Source: Campylobacter concisus (GTDB lineage: Bacteria > Campylobacterota > Campylobacteria > Campylobacterales > Campylobacteraceae). From it: 64,000 nt of DNA. The notes under the pieces were generated by a model. That model ran no database searches, was not told the origin of the DNA, and saw nothing but the letters and a program-made list of their open reading frames with translations. The DNA lies in NCBI RefSeq assembly GCF_002165775.1, contig NZ_NDYP01000002.1, forward strand, positions 391,449 to 455,448, in the 5' to 3' direction. The position numbers were made by a program, and so were the translations under genes. Below are positions 49,533-64,000 of the stretch, one piece after another (the stretch's first letter is position 1; each line of letters opens with the position of its first letter).

Positions 49533-50171
49533 ATGCAAGTTATTTTATTTACACAAAATAGTGCATTAAACAATATTTGGAGAAGCTATTTTACTGGCAA
49601 TAGCGATGTGAAATTTATACATAATAGAAAAGAGTTTTTTTCTTATATAAATGATGATGTTGATATTATAGGCATTGATATTGATATTTTTAAAGATAAT
49701 ATTGATGATGTTATAAAAAATATAATTGAAAAATCACCAAATATAAAAATACTCATACTCTCAAATAGGCCAACGATAAACGAAGGCAAGCATCTGCTTA
49801 CGCTTGGAATCAAGGGCTATGCAAATTCTCACATGAGAAAGACACACTTTGAAGATGCTTTTGAAACCATTTTTAATGGAAATATATGGCTTTACCAAGA
49901 ATTTGTTCAGGCAATGATTAGTGAGCTAACCGGCTCATATATTAATAGCGAAAGTGAAAAGGTAGACAAAAAGACTGATCTCTCTGAGCTTAGTTCAAGG
50001 GAAAGAGAAATTGCAGATTTAATCTATCAGGGTCTAACAAATAATGAAATTTCAGAAAAAACAGGCATTACACTAAGGACGGTCAAGGCACATACAAGCT
50101 CAATTTATAGTAAGCTAAATGTAAAGGATAGAATAGGACTTGTGCTTTTAATGAAACAGCTTGACGCATAA
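49533..50171 (+). CDS. LuxR-type regulator with degenerate receiver domain
   Basis: A 212-residue transcription factor: N-terminal receiver-like domain (about 1-125) and C-terminal LuxR/FixJ helix-turn-helix (LSSREREIADLIYQGLTNNEISEKTGITLRTVKAHTSSIYSKL, about 150-200, quoted in part by its ends LSSRERE and TVKAHTSS). The receiver lacks the acidic pair after strand 1 (it reads VILFTQNS) and the conserved lysine (GYANSHM), so normal aspartyl phosphorylation is unlikely; this resembles the CsgD/VpsT-type pseudo-receivers. It probably controls the secretion operon or an adhesin gene. Ribosome site AAGGAAAGG. Confidence 0.85.
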   Translation: MQVILFTQNSALNNIWRSYFTGNSDVKFIHNRKEFFSYINDDVDIIGIDIDIFKDNIDDVIKNIIEKSPNIKILILSNRPTINEGKHLLTLGIKGYANSHMRKTHFEDAFETIFNGNIWLYQEFVQAMISELTGSYINSESEKVDKKTDLSELSSREREIADLIYQGLTNNEISEKTGITLRTVKAHTSSIYSKLNVKDRIGLVLLMKQLDA

Positions 50172-50337
50172 AATCTTGATTTATTTTTGTGAGAAATTTA
50201 AAATCCTTCTTCAAAAACTATAAATTTTTATATATGCGCCTATAAGAAATACATACACAACTTTTACTGGCTAAAGAATAAAATAAATAAAAAATTCTAG
50301 CAAATTTATTAATAGCCGAGATAAGAAATCAGAAGCT

Positions 50338-50586
50338 TTAGTCTTCCAAATCGATATCTACTTTTTCAACATTTGTTATGATGTCTTTTGTATTTTTTTC
50401 GATATCGTGTTTATTTTTTTCAATAAGTGATCTATTTTGTCCAATCAAATCCCTATTTTCTTTAATGCCATCGCTATTTTGTTCAATTAATTTGCTAAGA
50501 GTTGATATTCTTTTCTCATAACGTATCATTAAAAAATAAATTACGTAAATTAGTAATAAAATTATCGCCCAAGGTAAAAATTGCAT
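50338..50586 (-). CDS. Small membrane-anchored coiled-coil protein with I/N heptads
   Basis: An 82-residue protein: one N-terminal membrane helix (about 5-21), then a cytoplasmic or periplasmic coiled coil in which isoleucine recurs at 34, 41, 48, 55, 62 and 69 and asparagine at 37, 44, 51, 58, 65 and 72, a strict seven-residue repeat. The short acidic C-terminus is VEKVDIDLED. No family recognised. It is convergent with the LuxR-type gene and lies alone, upstream of the tRNA cluster on the opposite strand. Confidence 0.65.
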   Translation of the reverse strand: MQFLPWAIILLLIYVIYFLMIRYEKRISTLSKLIEQNSDGIKENRDLIGQNRSLIEKNKHDIEKNTKDIITNVEKVDIDLED

Positions 50587-50773
50587 ATTAAATCCTTATA
50601 TATTTTTTGTAATTATAGAAATTTTAGCTTTTAAAAAAAATAAAACCATAAAAATTATACATATTTTATAAATACTTAATAATGCATTACGGATTTAAAT
50701 GTAATAAAAATTTGTATTCTTAAATGGTTATATTTTATGATTTTAATTTTTATGAAAATTTTTTAAATTTCCC

Positions 50774-50802
50774 TTGACTTTTACCTTGTTTTGATATATA
50801 AT
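50774..50802 (+). promoter_or_regulatory. Near-consensus sigma70 promoter of the tRNA-tuf operon
   Basis: -35 TTGACT at 50774-50779 and -10 TATAAT at 50797-50802 with exactly 17 bases between. The first tRNA begins 20 bases later. Unusually complete for Campylobacter, fitting a very strong stable-RNA promoter. Confidence 0.85.
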
Positions 50803-50822
50803 TGCCACTTCACAAAACAGGT

Positions 50823-50898
50823 GCTGGTGTAGCTCAGTTGGTAGAGCTACTGCCTTGTAAGCAGTGGGTCGGCGGTTCAAGTCCGTTCACCAGCTCCA
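50823..50898 (+). tRNA. tRNA-Thr (anticodon TGT)
   Basis: Acceptor GCTGGTG pairs with CACCAGC, followed by T and encoded CCA. Anticodon loop CTTGTAA gives TGT. Clover-leaf intact, 76 bases. Confidence 0.97.
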
Positions 50899-50951
50899 TT
50901 TTTGTAACAGTGTTTGACCAGAAAATACCAAAATAGTTTATTAATGTTTAA

Positions 50952-51036
<85 letters not shown>

Positions 51037-51043
51037 TTGTTAT

Positions 51044-51120
51044 GCGGGAGTAGCTCAGTTGGCTAGAGCATCAGCCTTCCAAGCTGAGGGTCGCGGGTTC
51101 GAGCCCCGTTTCCCGCTCCA
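51044..51120 (+). tRNA. tRNA-Gly (anticodon TCC)
   Basis: Acceptor GCGGGAG/TTCCCGC region, encoded CCA, anticodon loop CTTCCAA gives TCC. 77 bases, 7 bases after tRNA-Tyr. Confidence 0.97.
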
Positions 51121-51197
51121 AAATTTGGGAAAATAAACTGGGAGCTGTATCTAGATTTTACTAAACACAGTTATTCCTTACTTTATTTTCAAAATTT
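51121..51197 (+). repeat. Imperfect inverted repeat in the tRNA cluster spacer
   Basis: AAATTTGGGAAAATAAA (51121-51137) is almost complementary to TTTATTTTCAAAATTT (51182-51197). It lies between tRNA-Gly and tRNA-Thr and could be a processing or attenuation hairpin. Confidence 0.4.
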
Positions 51198-51246
51198 TTA
51201 GTTGTTTGTATTATTTAATTGGAATCATCTCTGCCAAGCGTTTTTC

Positions 51247-51321
<75 letters not shown>

Positions 51322-51395
51322 CTGGTTAATATGATTTTATTATGATTATACAAATTTGGTAAGAAAAAAGACATATATCACATACGGAGGAAAAG

Positions 51396-52595
51396 ATGGC
51401 TAAAGAAAAATTTTCACGTAACAAGCCGCACGTAAACATAGGTACTATTGGTCACGTAGATCATGGTAAAACTACATTAACAGCTGCAATATCTGCTGTT
51501 CTTTCACGCAAAGGACTTGCTGAGCTAAAAGATTATGATAATATTGATAATGCTCCAGAAGAAAAAGAGCGTGGTATTACAATTGCTACTTCACATATTG
51601 AGTACGAGACAGAGAAACGCCACTATGCTCACGTTGACTGCCCAGGTCACGCCGACTATGTTAAAAACATGATTACAGGTGCTGCTCAAATGGATGGCGC
51701 CATTCTAGTTGTTTCTGCAGCAGACGGTCCAATGCCACAAACTAGAGAGCACATCTTGCTATCTCGCCAAGTTGGTGTTCCTTATATTGTTGTTTTCATG
51801 AACAAAGCTGATATGGTTGACGACGCTGAGCTACTTGAGCTAGTTGAGATGGAAATCCGCGAACTACTTAATGAGTATAACTTCCCAGGCGATGACACTC
51901 CAATTGTTGCTGGTTCAGCTCTTCAAGCTTTAAATGAAGCAAAAGCTGGACAAGATGGCGAATGGTCAGCAAAAATTATGGAACTAATGGATGCAGTTGA
52001 TAGCTATATTCCAACTCCAGTTCGTGCTACAGATAAAGATCTTCTTATGCCAATCGAAGACGTTTTCTCAATCTCAGGTCGTGGTACAGTTGTAACAGGT
52101 AGAATCGAGAAAGGTGTTGTTAAAGTTGGTGACACAATAGAAATCGTTGGTATCAAACCTACACAAACAACAACAGTTACTGGTGTTGAGATGTTTAGAA
52201 AAGAGATGGATCAAGGCGAGGCTGGCGACAACGTCGGCGTTCTTCTCCGTGGTACCAAAAAAGAGGACGTTGAGCGTGGTATGGTTCTTTGCAAGCCTAA
52301 ATCAATTACCCCTCATACAAAATTTGAAGGCGAAGTCTATATCTTGACAAAAGAAGAAGGTGGTCGCCATACTCCTTTCTTTAATAACTATAGACCACAA
52401 TTCTACGTAAGAACAACTGATGTTACTGGTTCAATTACGCTTCCAGAAGGAACAGAGATGGTTATGCCAGGTGATAATGTAAGAATTTCAGTCGAGTTGA
52501 TTGCTCCAGTAGCACTTGAGGAAGGTACTCGTTTTGCTATCCGTGAAGGTGGTAGAACTGTTGGTTCAGGTGTTGTTTCAAAAATACTTGGTTAA
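51396..52595 (+). CDS. tuf: Elongation factor Tu
   Basis: A 399-residue GTPase delivering aminoacyl-tRNA to the ribosome. G1 [10 protein letters not shown]2 EKERGIT, G3 DCPGHADY and G4 NKADM are all exact. Codon choice is that of a highly expressed gene. It follows the Thr-Tyr-Gly-Thr tRNA cluster, the same gene order as thrU-tyrU-glyT-thrT-tufB in E. coli. AACGGAGGA-like site ACGGAGG before ATG 51396. Confidence 0.98.
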   Translation: MAKEKFSRNKPHVNIGTIGHVDHGKTTLTAAISAVLSRKGLAELKDYDNIDNAPEEKERGITIATSHIEYETEKRHYAHVDCPGHADYVKNMITGAAQMDGAILVVSAADGPMPQTREHILLSRQVGVPYIVVFMNKADMVDDAELLELVEMEIRELLNEYNFPGDDTPIVAGSALQALNEAKAGQDGEWSAKIMELMDAVDSYIPTPVRATDKDLLMPIEDVFSISGRGTVVTGRIEKGVVKVGDTIEIVGIKPTQTTTVTGVEMFRKEMDQGEAGDNVGVLLRGTKKEDVERGMVLCKPKSITPHTKFEGEVYILTKEEGGRHTPFFNNYRPQFYVRTTDVTGSITLPEGTEMVMPGDNVRISVELIAPVALEEGTRFAIREGGRTVGSGVVSKILG

Positions 52596-52609
52596 TTTAT
52601 AAAAATTTG

Positions 52610-52633
52610 TCAAAGGGAGAATATTCCCTTTGA
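52610..52633 (+). terminator. Terminator or attenuator after tuf
   Basis: A 9-bp stem TCAAAGGGA / TCCCTTTGA with loop GAATAT, then TATTTTG. Probably limits read-through from tuf into rpmG-secE. Confidence 0.7.
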
Positions 52634-52652
52634 TATTTTGAAAAGGACTTAT

Positions 52653-52811
52653 ATGAGAATTAAAATTGGTTTAAAATGTTCTGAAAGTGGTGATATAAAT
52701 TATACAACAACTAAAAATAGTAAAACTACTACAGATAAAGTTGAGCTTAAAAAGTATTGCCCAAGATTAAAAAAACATACTATACATAAAGAAGTTAAAT
52801 TAAAAAGTTAA
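52653..52811 (+). CDS. rpmG: 50S ribosomal protein L33
   Basis: A 52-residue basic protein starting [19 protein letters not shown] and ending KEVKLKS, the L33 family. It has a single cysteine pair partner C9/C36 (LKCSES, KYCPRL), not the full four-cysteine zinc form. It lies between tuf and tRNA-Trp, ahead of secE-nusG, as in many bacteria. Preceded by AAAAGGA. Confidence 0.93.
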   Translation: MRIKIGLKCSESGDINYTTTKNSKTTTDKVELKKYCPRLKKHTIHKEVKLKS

Positions 52812-52824
52812 TTAAGAAGCTATT

Positions 52825-52900
52825 AGGGCAATAGCTCCAACGGTAGAGCGCTGGATTCCAAATCCAATGGTTGGGGGTTCGAATCCCTCTTGCCCTGCCA
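52825..52900 (+). tRNA. tRNA-Trp (anticodon CCA)
   Basis: Acceptor AGGGCAA/TTGCCCT, then G and encoded CCA; anticodon loop TTCCAAA gives CCA. 76 bases, 17 bases before secE. Confidence 0.96.
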
Positions 52901-52917
52901 CGACTAAGGTTAAGATT

Positions 52918-53097
52918 ATGGAGAAAATTATAAATTATATTAAGCTTTCTAAATTGGAAATAATGAAGGTTATCTATCCTACAAAAGAACAAATTAGAAA
53001 TGCTTTTTTTGCAGTTTTTATCGTAGTTGCTGTTGTATCACTTTTTTTAGCTCTTGTCGATGTTATTATGTCCTTTGTTCTATCTAAAGTTATATGA
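52918..53097 (+). CDS. secE: Preprotein translocase subunit SecE
   Basis: A 59-residue single-span membrane protein stabilising SecY. The conserved amphipathic part KLEIMKVIYPTKEQIRNA precedes one hydrophobic helix. The frame stays open upstream through the tRNA, but ATG 52918 is the only reasonable start; the site TAAGGTTAAG lies before it. It is followed by nusG after 14 bases. Confidence 0.95.
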   Translation: MEKIINYIKLSKLEIMKVIYPTKEQIRNAFFAVFIVVAVVSLFLALVDVIMSFVLSKVI

Positions 53098-53111
53098 TAT
53101 AAGGAAAAGTA

Positions 53112-53642
53112 ATGTCACATAAATGGTATGCTATACAGACTTACGCTGGAAGCGAAATGGCAGTAAAAAGAGGAATTGAAAATTTAGTAAAAGATCATGG
53201 AATAGAAGATCAGCTAAAAGAAGTTATAGTTCCTACAGAAGACGTAATTGAAATAAAAAATGGCAAGCAAAAAATCAACGAAAGAACTCTTTACCCAGGT
53301 TATGCTTTTGCATGCTTAGACCTTGATACAGCTCTTTGGCACAGGATTCAATCTTTACCAAAAGTTGGACGTTTTATTGGTGAAGCTAAAAAACCTACAC
53401 CATTATCTGAAAAAGATATTAATACTATTTTGGAAAAAGTTCAAAAAAGAGCTGCGCCAAAACCTAAGATATTTTTTGAGGATGGTGAGAGTGTTCGTAT
53501 AACAGAAGGTCCTTTTGCTAACTTTACAGGTATTGTTGAAGAATATGACATGATACATGGAAAACTTAGGCTTAATGTTTCTATTTTTGGTAGAAGCACC
53601 CCTGTTGATATTTTGTATTCACAAGTTGAGAAGATAATTTAA
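53112..53642 (+). CDS. nusG: Transcription termination/antitermination factor NusG
   Basis: A 176-residue two-domain factor: N-terminal NGN domain ([19 protein letters not shown]) binds RNA polymerase, C-terminal KOW domain ([19 protein letters not shown]) binds Rho or S10. Length standard. In the secE-nusG-rplK order. Confidence 0.97.
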   Translation: MSHKWYAIQTYAGSEMAVKRGIENLVKDHGIEDQLKEVIVPTEDVIEIKNGKQKINERTLYPGYAFACLDLDTALWHRIQSLPKVGRFIGEAKKPTPLSEKDINTILEKVQKRAAPKPKIFFEDGESVRITEGPFANFTGIVEEYDMIHGKLRLNVSIFGRSTPVDILYSQVEKII

Positions 53643-53652
53643 GGAGCAAGAA

Positions 53653-54078
53653 ATGGCTAAAAAAGTTATAGGTGAAATAAAATTACAAATTGCTGCAACA
53701 AAAGCAAACCCTAGTCCGCCGGTTGGTCCAGCTCTTGGACAAAAAGGTGTTAATATTATGGAATTTTGTAAAGCCTTTAATGAGAGAACAAAAGATATGG
53801 TTGGGTTTAATATTCCAGTTGTTATAACTGTTTATGCTGATAAAAGTTTTACATTTATCACAAAACAGCCTCCTGCTACAGATCTTATTAAAAAGGCTGC
53901 AGGTATAACAAAAGGAACTGATAATCCTTTAAAAAATAAAGTAGGCAAACTAACAAAAGCTCAAGTTTTAGAAATAGTTGAGAAAAAACTTGTTGATTTA
54001 AATACAAATGATAAAGAGCAAGCAGCTAAAATTATTGCTGGTTCAGCTCGATCAATGGGTGTCGAAGTAATAGACTAA
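53653..54078 (+). CDS. rplK: 50S ribosomal protein L11
   Basis: A 141-residue L11 with the proline-rich N-terminal [20 protein letters not shown] and the RNA-binding C-terminal half ending [10 protein letters not shown]. Only 10 bases separate it from nusG, so there is no room for the leader that precedes rplK in E. coli. Confidence 0.98.
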   Translation: MAKKVIGEIKLQIAATKANPSPPVGPALGQKGVNIMEFCKAFNERTKDMVGFNIPVVITVYADKSFTFITKQPPATDLIKKAAGITKGTDNPLKNKVGKLTKAQVLEIVEKKLVDLNTNDKEQAAKIIAGSARSMGVEVID

Positions 54079-54112
54079 AACCTTTACCGTCAGGTTGATT
54101 AGCAAAAGACGG
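54079..54112 (+). promoter_or_regulatory. Candidate pseudoknot regulatory RNA element before rplA
   Basis: In the 59-base rplK-rplA gap, AACCT (54079-54083) pairs with AGGTT (54092-54096), and CCGTC (54087-54091), inside that loop, pairs with GACGG (54108-54112). The interleaving forms an H-type pseudoknot with directly stacked stems. A likely candidate for L1 autoregulation; inference. Confidence 0.45.
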
Positions 54113-54137
54113 AAGCAATATATATGCGGAGAAATTT

Positions 54138-54839
54138 ATGGGAAAAACTAGTAAGAGATTTCAAGAATTGCTCAAAAAAGTAGAGCAAGATAAAATTTAT
54201 AACCTTAGTGAGGCTATTGATACAGTTAAAACTCTAGCTTCTGCTAAATTTAATGAAACAGTTGAGATTGCATTAAAATTAAATGTTGATCCAAGACATG
54301 CTGATCAAATGGTTCGTGGTTCAGTAGTTTTACCAGCTGGTACAGGTAAAACCGTAAGAGTTGCAGTTATTGCAAAAGATACTAAAGCTGATGAGGCAAA
54401 AGCAGCTGGTGCTGATATTGTTGGTGCAGATGATTTGGTCGAAGATATTCAAAAAGGTATAATGAATTTTGATGTTCTTATAGCTACTCCAAATTTAATG
54501 GGTCTTGTAGGTAAGGTCGGTAGAATTTTAGGACCAAAAGGATTAATGCCAAACCCAAAAACTGGCACAGTTACAATGGATGTTGCACAAGCTGTTAACA
54601 ATGCAAAAAGCGGCCAAGTAAATTTCCGTGTTGATAAGCAAGGAAATATACATGCAGGTCTTGGTAAAGTTAATTTTACTAAAGAACAATTAAATGAAAA
54701 TATTTCAACATTTATTAAAGCGATCAATAAACATAAGCCTGCAACAGCAAAGGGCAGATATGTTAAAAATGCTTCGTTGTCTTTGACAATGAGCCCATCT
54801 ATAGCTCTTGATACTCAAGAAGTTATGGACTTAAAATAA
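54138..54839 (+). CDS. rplA: 50S ribosomal protein L1
   Basis: A 233-residue L1 with the typical [24 protein letters not shown] and [14 protein letters not shown] regions. L1 represses its own mRNA in many bacteria; the element at 54079 may be the site here. Ribosome site GCGGAG before ATG 54138. Confidence 0.98.
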   Translation: MGKTSKRFQELLKKVEQDKIYNLSEAIDTVKTLASAKFNETVEIALKLNVDPRHADQMVRGSVVLPAGTGKTVRVAVIAKDTKADEAKAAGADIVGADDLVEDIQKGIMNFDVLIATPNLMGLVGKVGRILGPKGLMPNPKTGTVTMDVAQAVNNAKSGQVNFRVDKQGNIHAGLGKVNFTKEQLNENISTFIKAINKHKPATAKGRYVKNASLSLTMSPSIALDTQEVMDLK

Positions 54840-54944
54840 AACTAAAAATTAAAATTTATATCTTAGATTGGAGATAGCCGAGGCCATTGGGCTTAATTGA
54901 TTCGACCCGCTCTGCTTGAAATCACCGGTCGGAAAGGAGAAAAA
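54840..54944 (+). promoter_or_regulatory. L10-type ribosomal protein leader before rplJ
   Basis: A 105-base leader that contains GC-rich structured sequence in an otherwise AT-rich gap: AGCCGAGGCCATTGGGCT and, near the start, CGACC (54903-54907) complementary to GGTCG (54927-54931), just before the GGAAAGGAG ribosome site. L10(L12)4 binds such leaders to repress rplJL. The resemblance is by position and structure; I have not folded it by computation. Confidence 0.6.
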
Positions 54945-55430
54945 GTGACACGTAACGAAAAAACTGAAGTTGTTGCAAAATTAGAGAGTGAATTTAAAAC
55001 TGCTGAAGCTATTATAGTTTGTGACTATCGTGGCCTTTCAGTAAAGAAACTTGAAGTTTTAAGAAATTCTGCTAAAGAACAAAATGTAAAAGTTCAGGTT
55101 ATTAAAAATACTCTTGCAAATATTGCTCTTAAAAATTCTGATAAAGTCGGAATGGAACTCAAAGATACAAATATCTATCTTTGGAGTGAAGATCAATTAG
55201 CAGTAACTAAAGTAGCCGCAAAATTTGAAGAGTCTAATGCTGATCTTTTTAAAATAAAAACAGCTTATATTGATGGCGAAGTTGCTAGCGTTGATAAAGT
55301 TAAAGCTCTATCTAAAATGCCTAGCCGTGATGAGCTTATTGCGATGCTTTTGCAAGTTTGGAATGCGCCAATTCAAAATTTCACAATTGGTTTGAATGCG
55401 CTTAAAGAGAAAAAAGAACAATCAGCTTAA
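54945..55430 (+). CDS. rplJ: 50S ribosomal protein L10
   Basis: A 161-residue stalk base protein. The frame is open from 54897, but the GTG at 54945 after GGAAAGGAGAAAA is the start, giving [15 protein letters not shown]; the 48 bases before it belong to the leader. The C-terminal helix ([19 protein letters not shown]) anchors L7/L12 dimers. Confidence 0.96.
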   Translation: MTRNEKTEVVAKLESEFKTAEAIIVCDYRGLSVKKLEVLRNSAKEQNVKVQVIKNTLANIALKNSDKVGMELKDTNIYLWSEDQLAVTKVAAKFEESNADLFKIKTAYIDGEVASVDKVKALSKMPSRDELIAMLLQVWNAPIQNFTIGLNALKEKKEQSA

Positions 55431-55461
55431 TTTAAATTAAAAAAAATAATAAGGATTAAAA

Positions 55462-55842
55462 ATGGCAATTACTAAAGAAGATGTATTAGAGTTTATATCT
55501 AATCTTTCTGTACTTGAACTTAGTGAACTTGTAAAAGAGTTCGAAGAGAAATTTGGTGTTAGCGCAGCTCCTGTAATGGTAGCTGGTGGTGCTGTTGCAG
55601 CAGGCGGTGCAGCAGCTGCAGCAGAGGAAAAAACAGAATTTAACATTGTCTTGGTTGATTCTGGTGATAAGAAAATCAACGTTATTAAAGTTGTTAGAGC
55701 GCTTACTGGTCTTGGTCTTAAAGAAGCCAAAGACGCAGTTGAGGGAACACCATCTGTTCTTAAAGAAGGCGTTAGCAAAGATGAGGCTGAGGCAGCTAAA
55801 AAAGAGCTTGAAGAAGCTGGTGCTAAGGTTGAACTTAAATAA
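55462..55842 (+). CDS. rplL: 50S ribosomal protein L7/L12
   Basis: A 126-residue acidic stalk protein: N-terminal dimerisation part, an alanine/glycine-rich hinge (about 35-55) and the factor-binding C-terminal domain ([20 protein letters not shown]). Length normal. Followed by a strong hairpin before rpoB. Confidence 0.98.
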   Translation: MAITKEDVLEFISNLSVLELSELVKEFEEKFGVSAAPVMVAGGAVAAGGAAAAAEEKTEFNIVLVDSGDKKINVIKVVRALTGLGLKEAKDAVEGTPSVLKEGVSKDEAEAAKKELEEAGAKVELK

Positions 55843-55870
55843 TTTTTTATTATTTGAGCTTAATATTTCA

Positions 55871-55897
55871 AGAGAGGGCACAGGCTCTCTCTTTTTT
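55871..55897 (+). terminator. Terminator/attenuator between rplL and rpoB
   Basis: A 9-bp stem AGAGAGGGC / GCTCTCTCT (one G-T pair) with ACAG loop, then a run of T. It fits the known attenuation that keeps RNA polymerase subunits below ribosomal proteins. A TATACT box at 55924-55929 may add a weak promoter for rpoB. Confidence 0.85.
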
Positions 55898-55918
55898 AAA
55901 TTTTAGATGCCTTGTTAA

Positions 55919-64000
<8,082 letters not shown>

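Overview
This window is an AT-rich, densely packed chromosomal segment of an epsilonproteobacterium, almost certainly a Campylobacter and probably close to C. concisus. Four things point there: a nap operon with napG/napH and no napC, separate (unfused) rpoB and rpoC genes, a Campylobacter-type PCuAC/SCO cluster, and many short ATGA or TAATG overlaps between genes. The species call is an inference from gene content and codon style, not from a database match.

Layout. Bases 1-8760 hold housekeeping and metabolic genes on the + strand: acnB, an ankyrin-repeat periplasmic protein, a short-chain dehydrogenase, an NhaC-family antiporter, trmA and ilvA. A large subtilisin-type autotransporter (8770-11961, -) faces them. 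Next come a DUF4230 membrane protein, a DyP-type peroxidase and a one-domain EamA transporter. A monohaem cytochrome c plus Tat-exported molybdopterin S-/N-oxide reductase pair (14448-17674) follows. It is bracketed by the intact EamA gene upstream and a decayed copy of the same gene downstream. Two dCache chemoreceptors with nearly identical signalling tails follow (18228-22343).

Bases 22883-29480 are a complete periplasmic nitrate reductase operon, napAGHBFLD. A copper-delivery cluster (SCO, a conserved periplasmic protein, PCuAC) runs on the - strand to 31222. It diverges from a peptidoglycan LD-carboxypeptidase (pgp2)-alr operon. A group on the - strand (htpX, two small proteins, rsmG, ribA) diverges from hemB-argF-DUF2603-hemN.

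Bases 41119-50171 form one tight operon for a c-di-GMP-gated type I secretion system. It encodes a TolC-like outer-membrane protein with a SPOR-like N-terminus, a LapG-type periplasmic protease, a LapD-type receptor with degenerate GGDEF and EAL domains, an ABC exporter, an HlyD-type adaptor, an unknown 163-residue protein and a LuxR-type regulator whose receiver domain lacks the usual phosphorylation residues. No large adhesin substrate is in the window. This locus is the best candidate for under-described biology here.

Bases 50774-64000 are the conserved translation/transcription block: a near-consensus sigma70 promoter, tRNA-Thr/Tyr/Gly/Thr, tuf, rpmG, tRNA-Trp, secE, nusG, rplK, rplA, rplJ, rplL, rpoB and the start of rpoC, which runs off the end. 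Candidate RNA control elements sit before rplA (pseudoknot-like), before rplJ (L10-type leader) and between rplL and rpoB (strong terminator/attenuator).

Together the window describes a microaerobic or anaerobic respirer (nitrate, S-/N-oxides, copper-loaded oxidase) with chemotaxis and a regulated surface-adhesion secretion machine. I saw no prophage, complete insertion sequence or CRISPR array.
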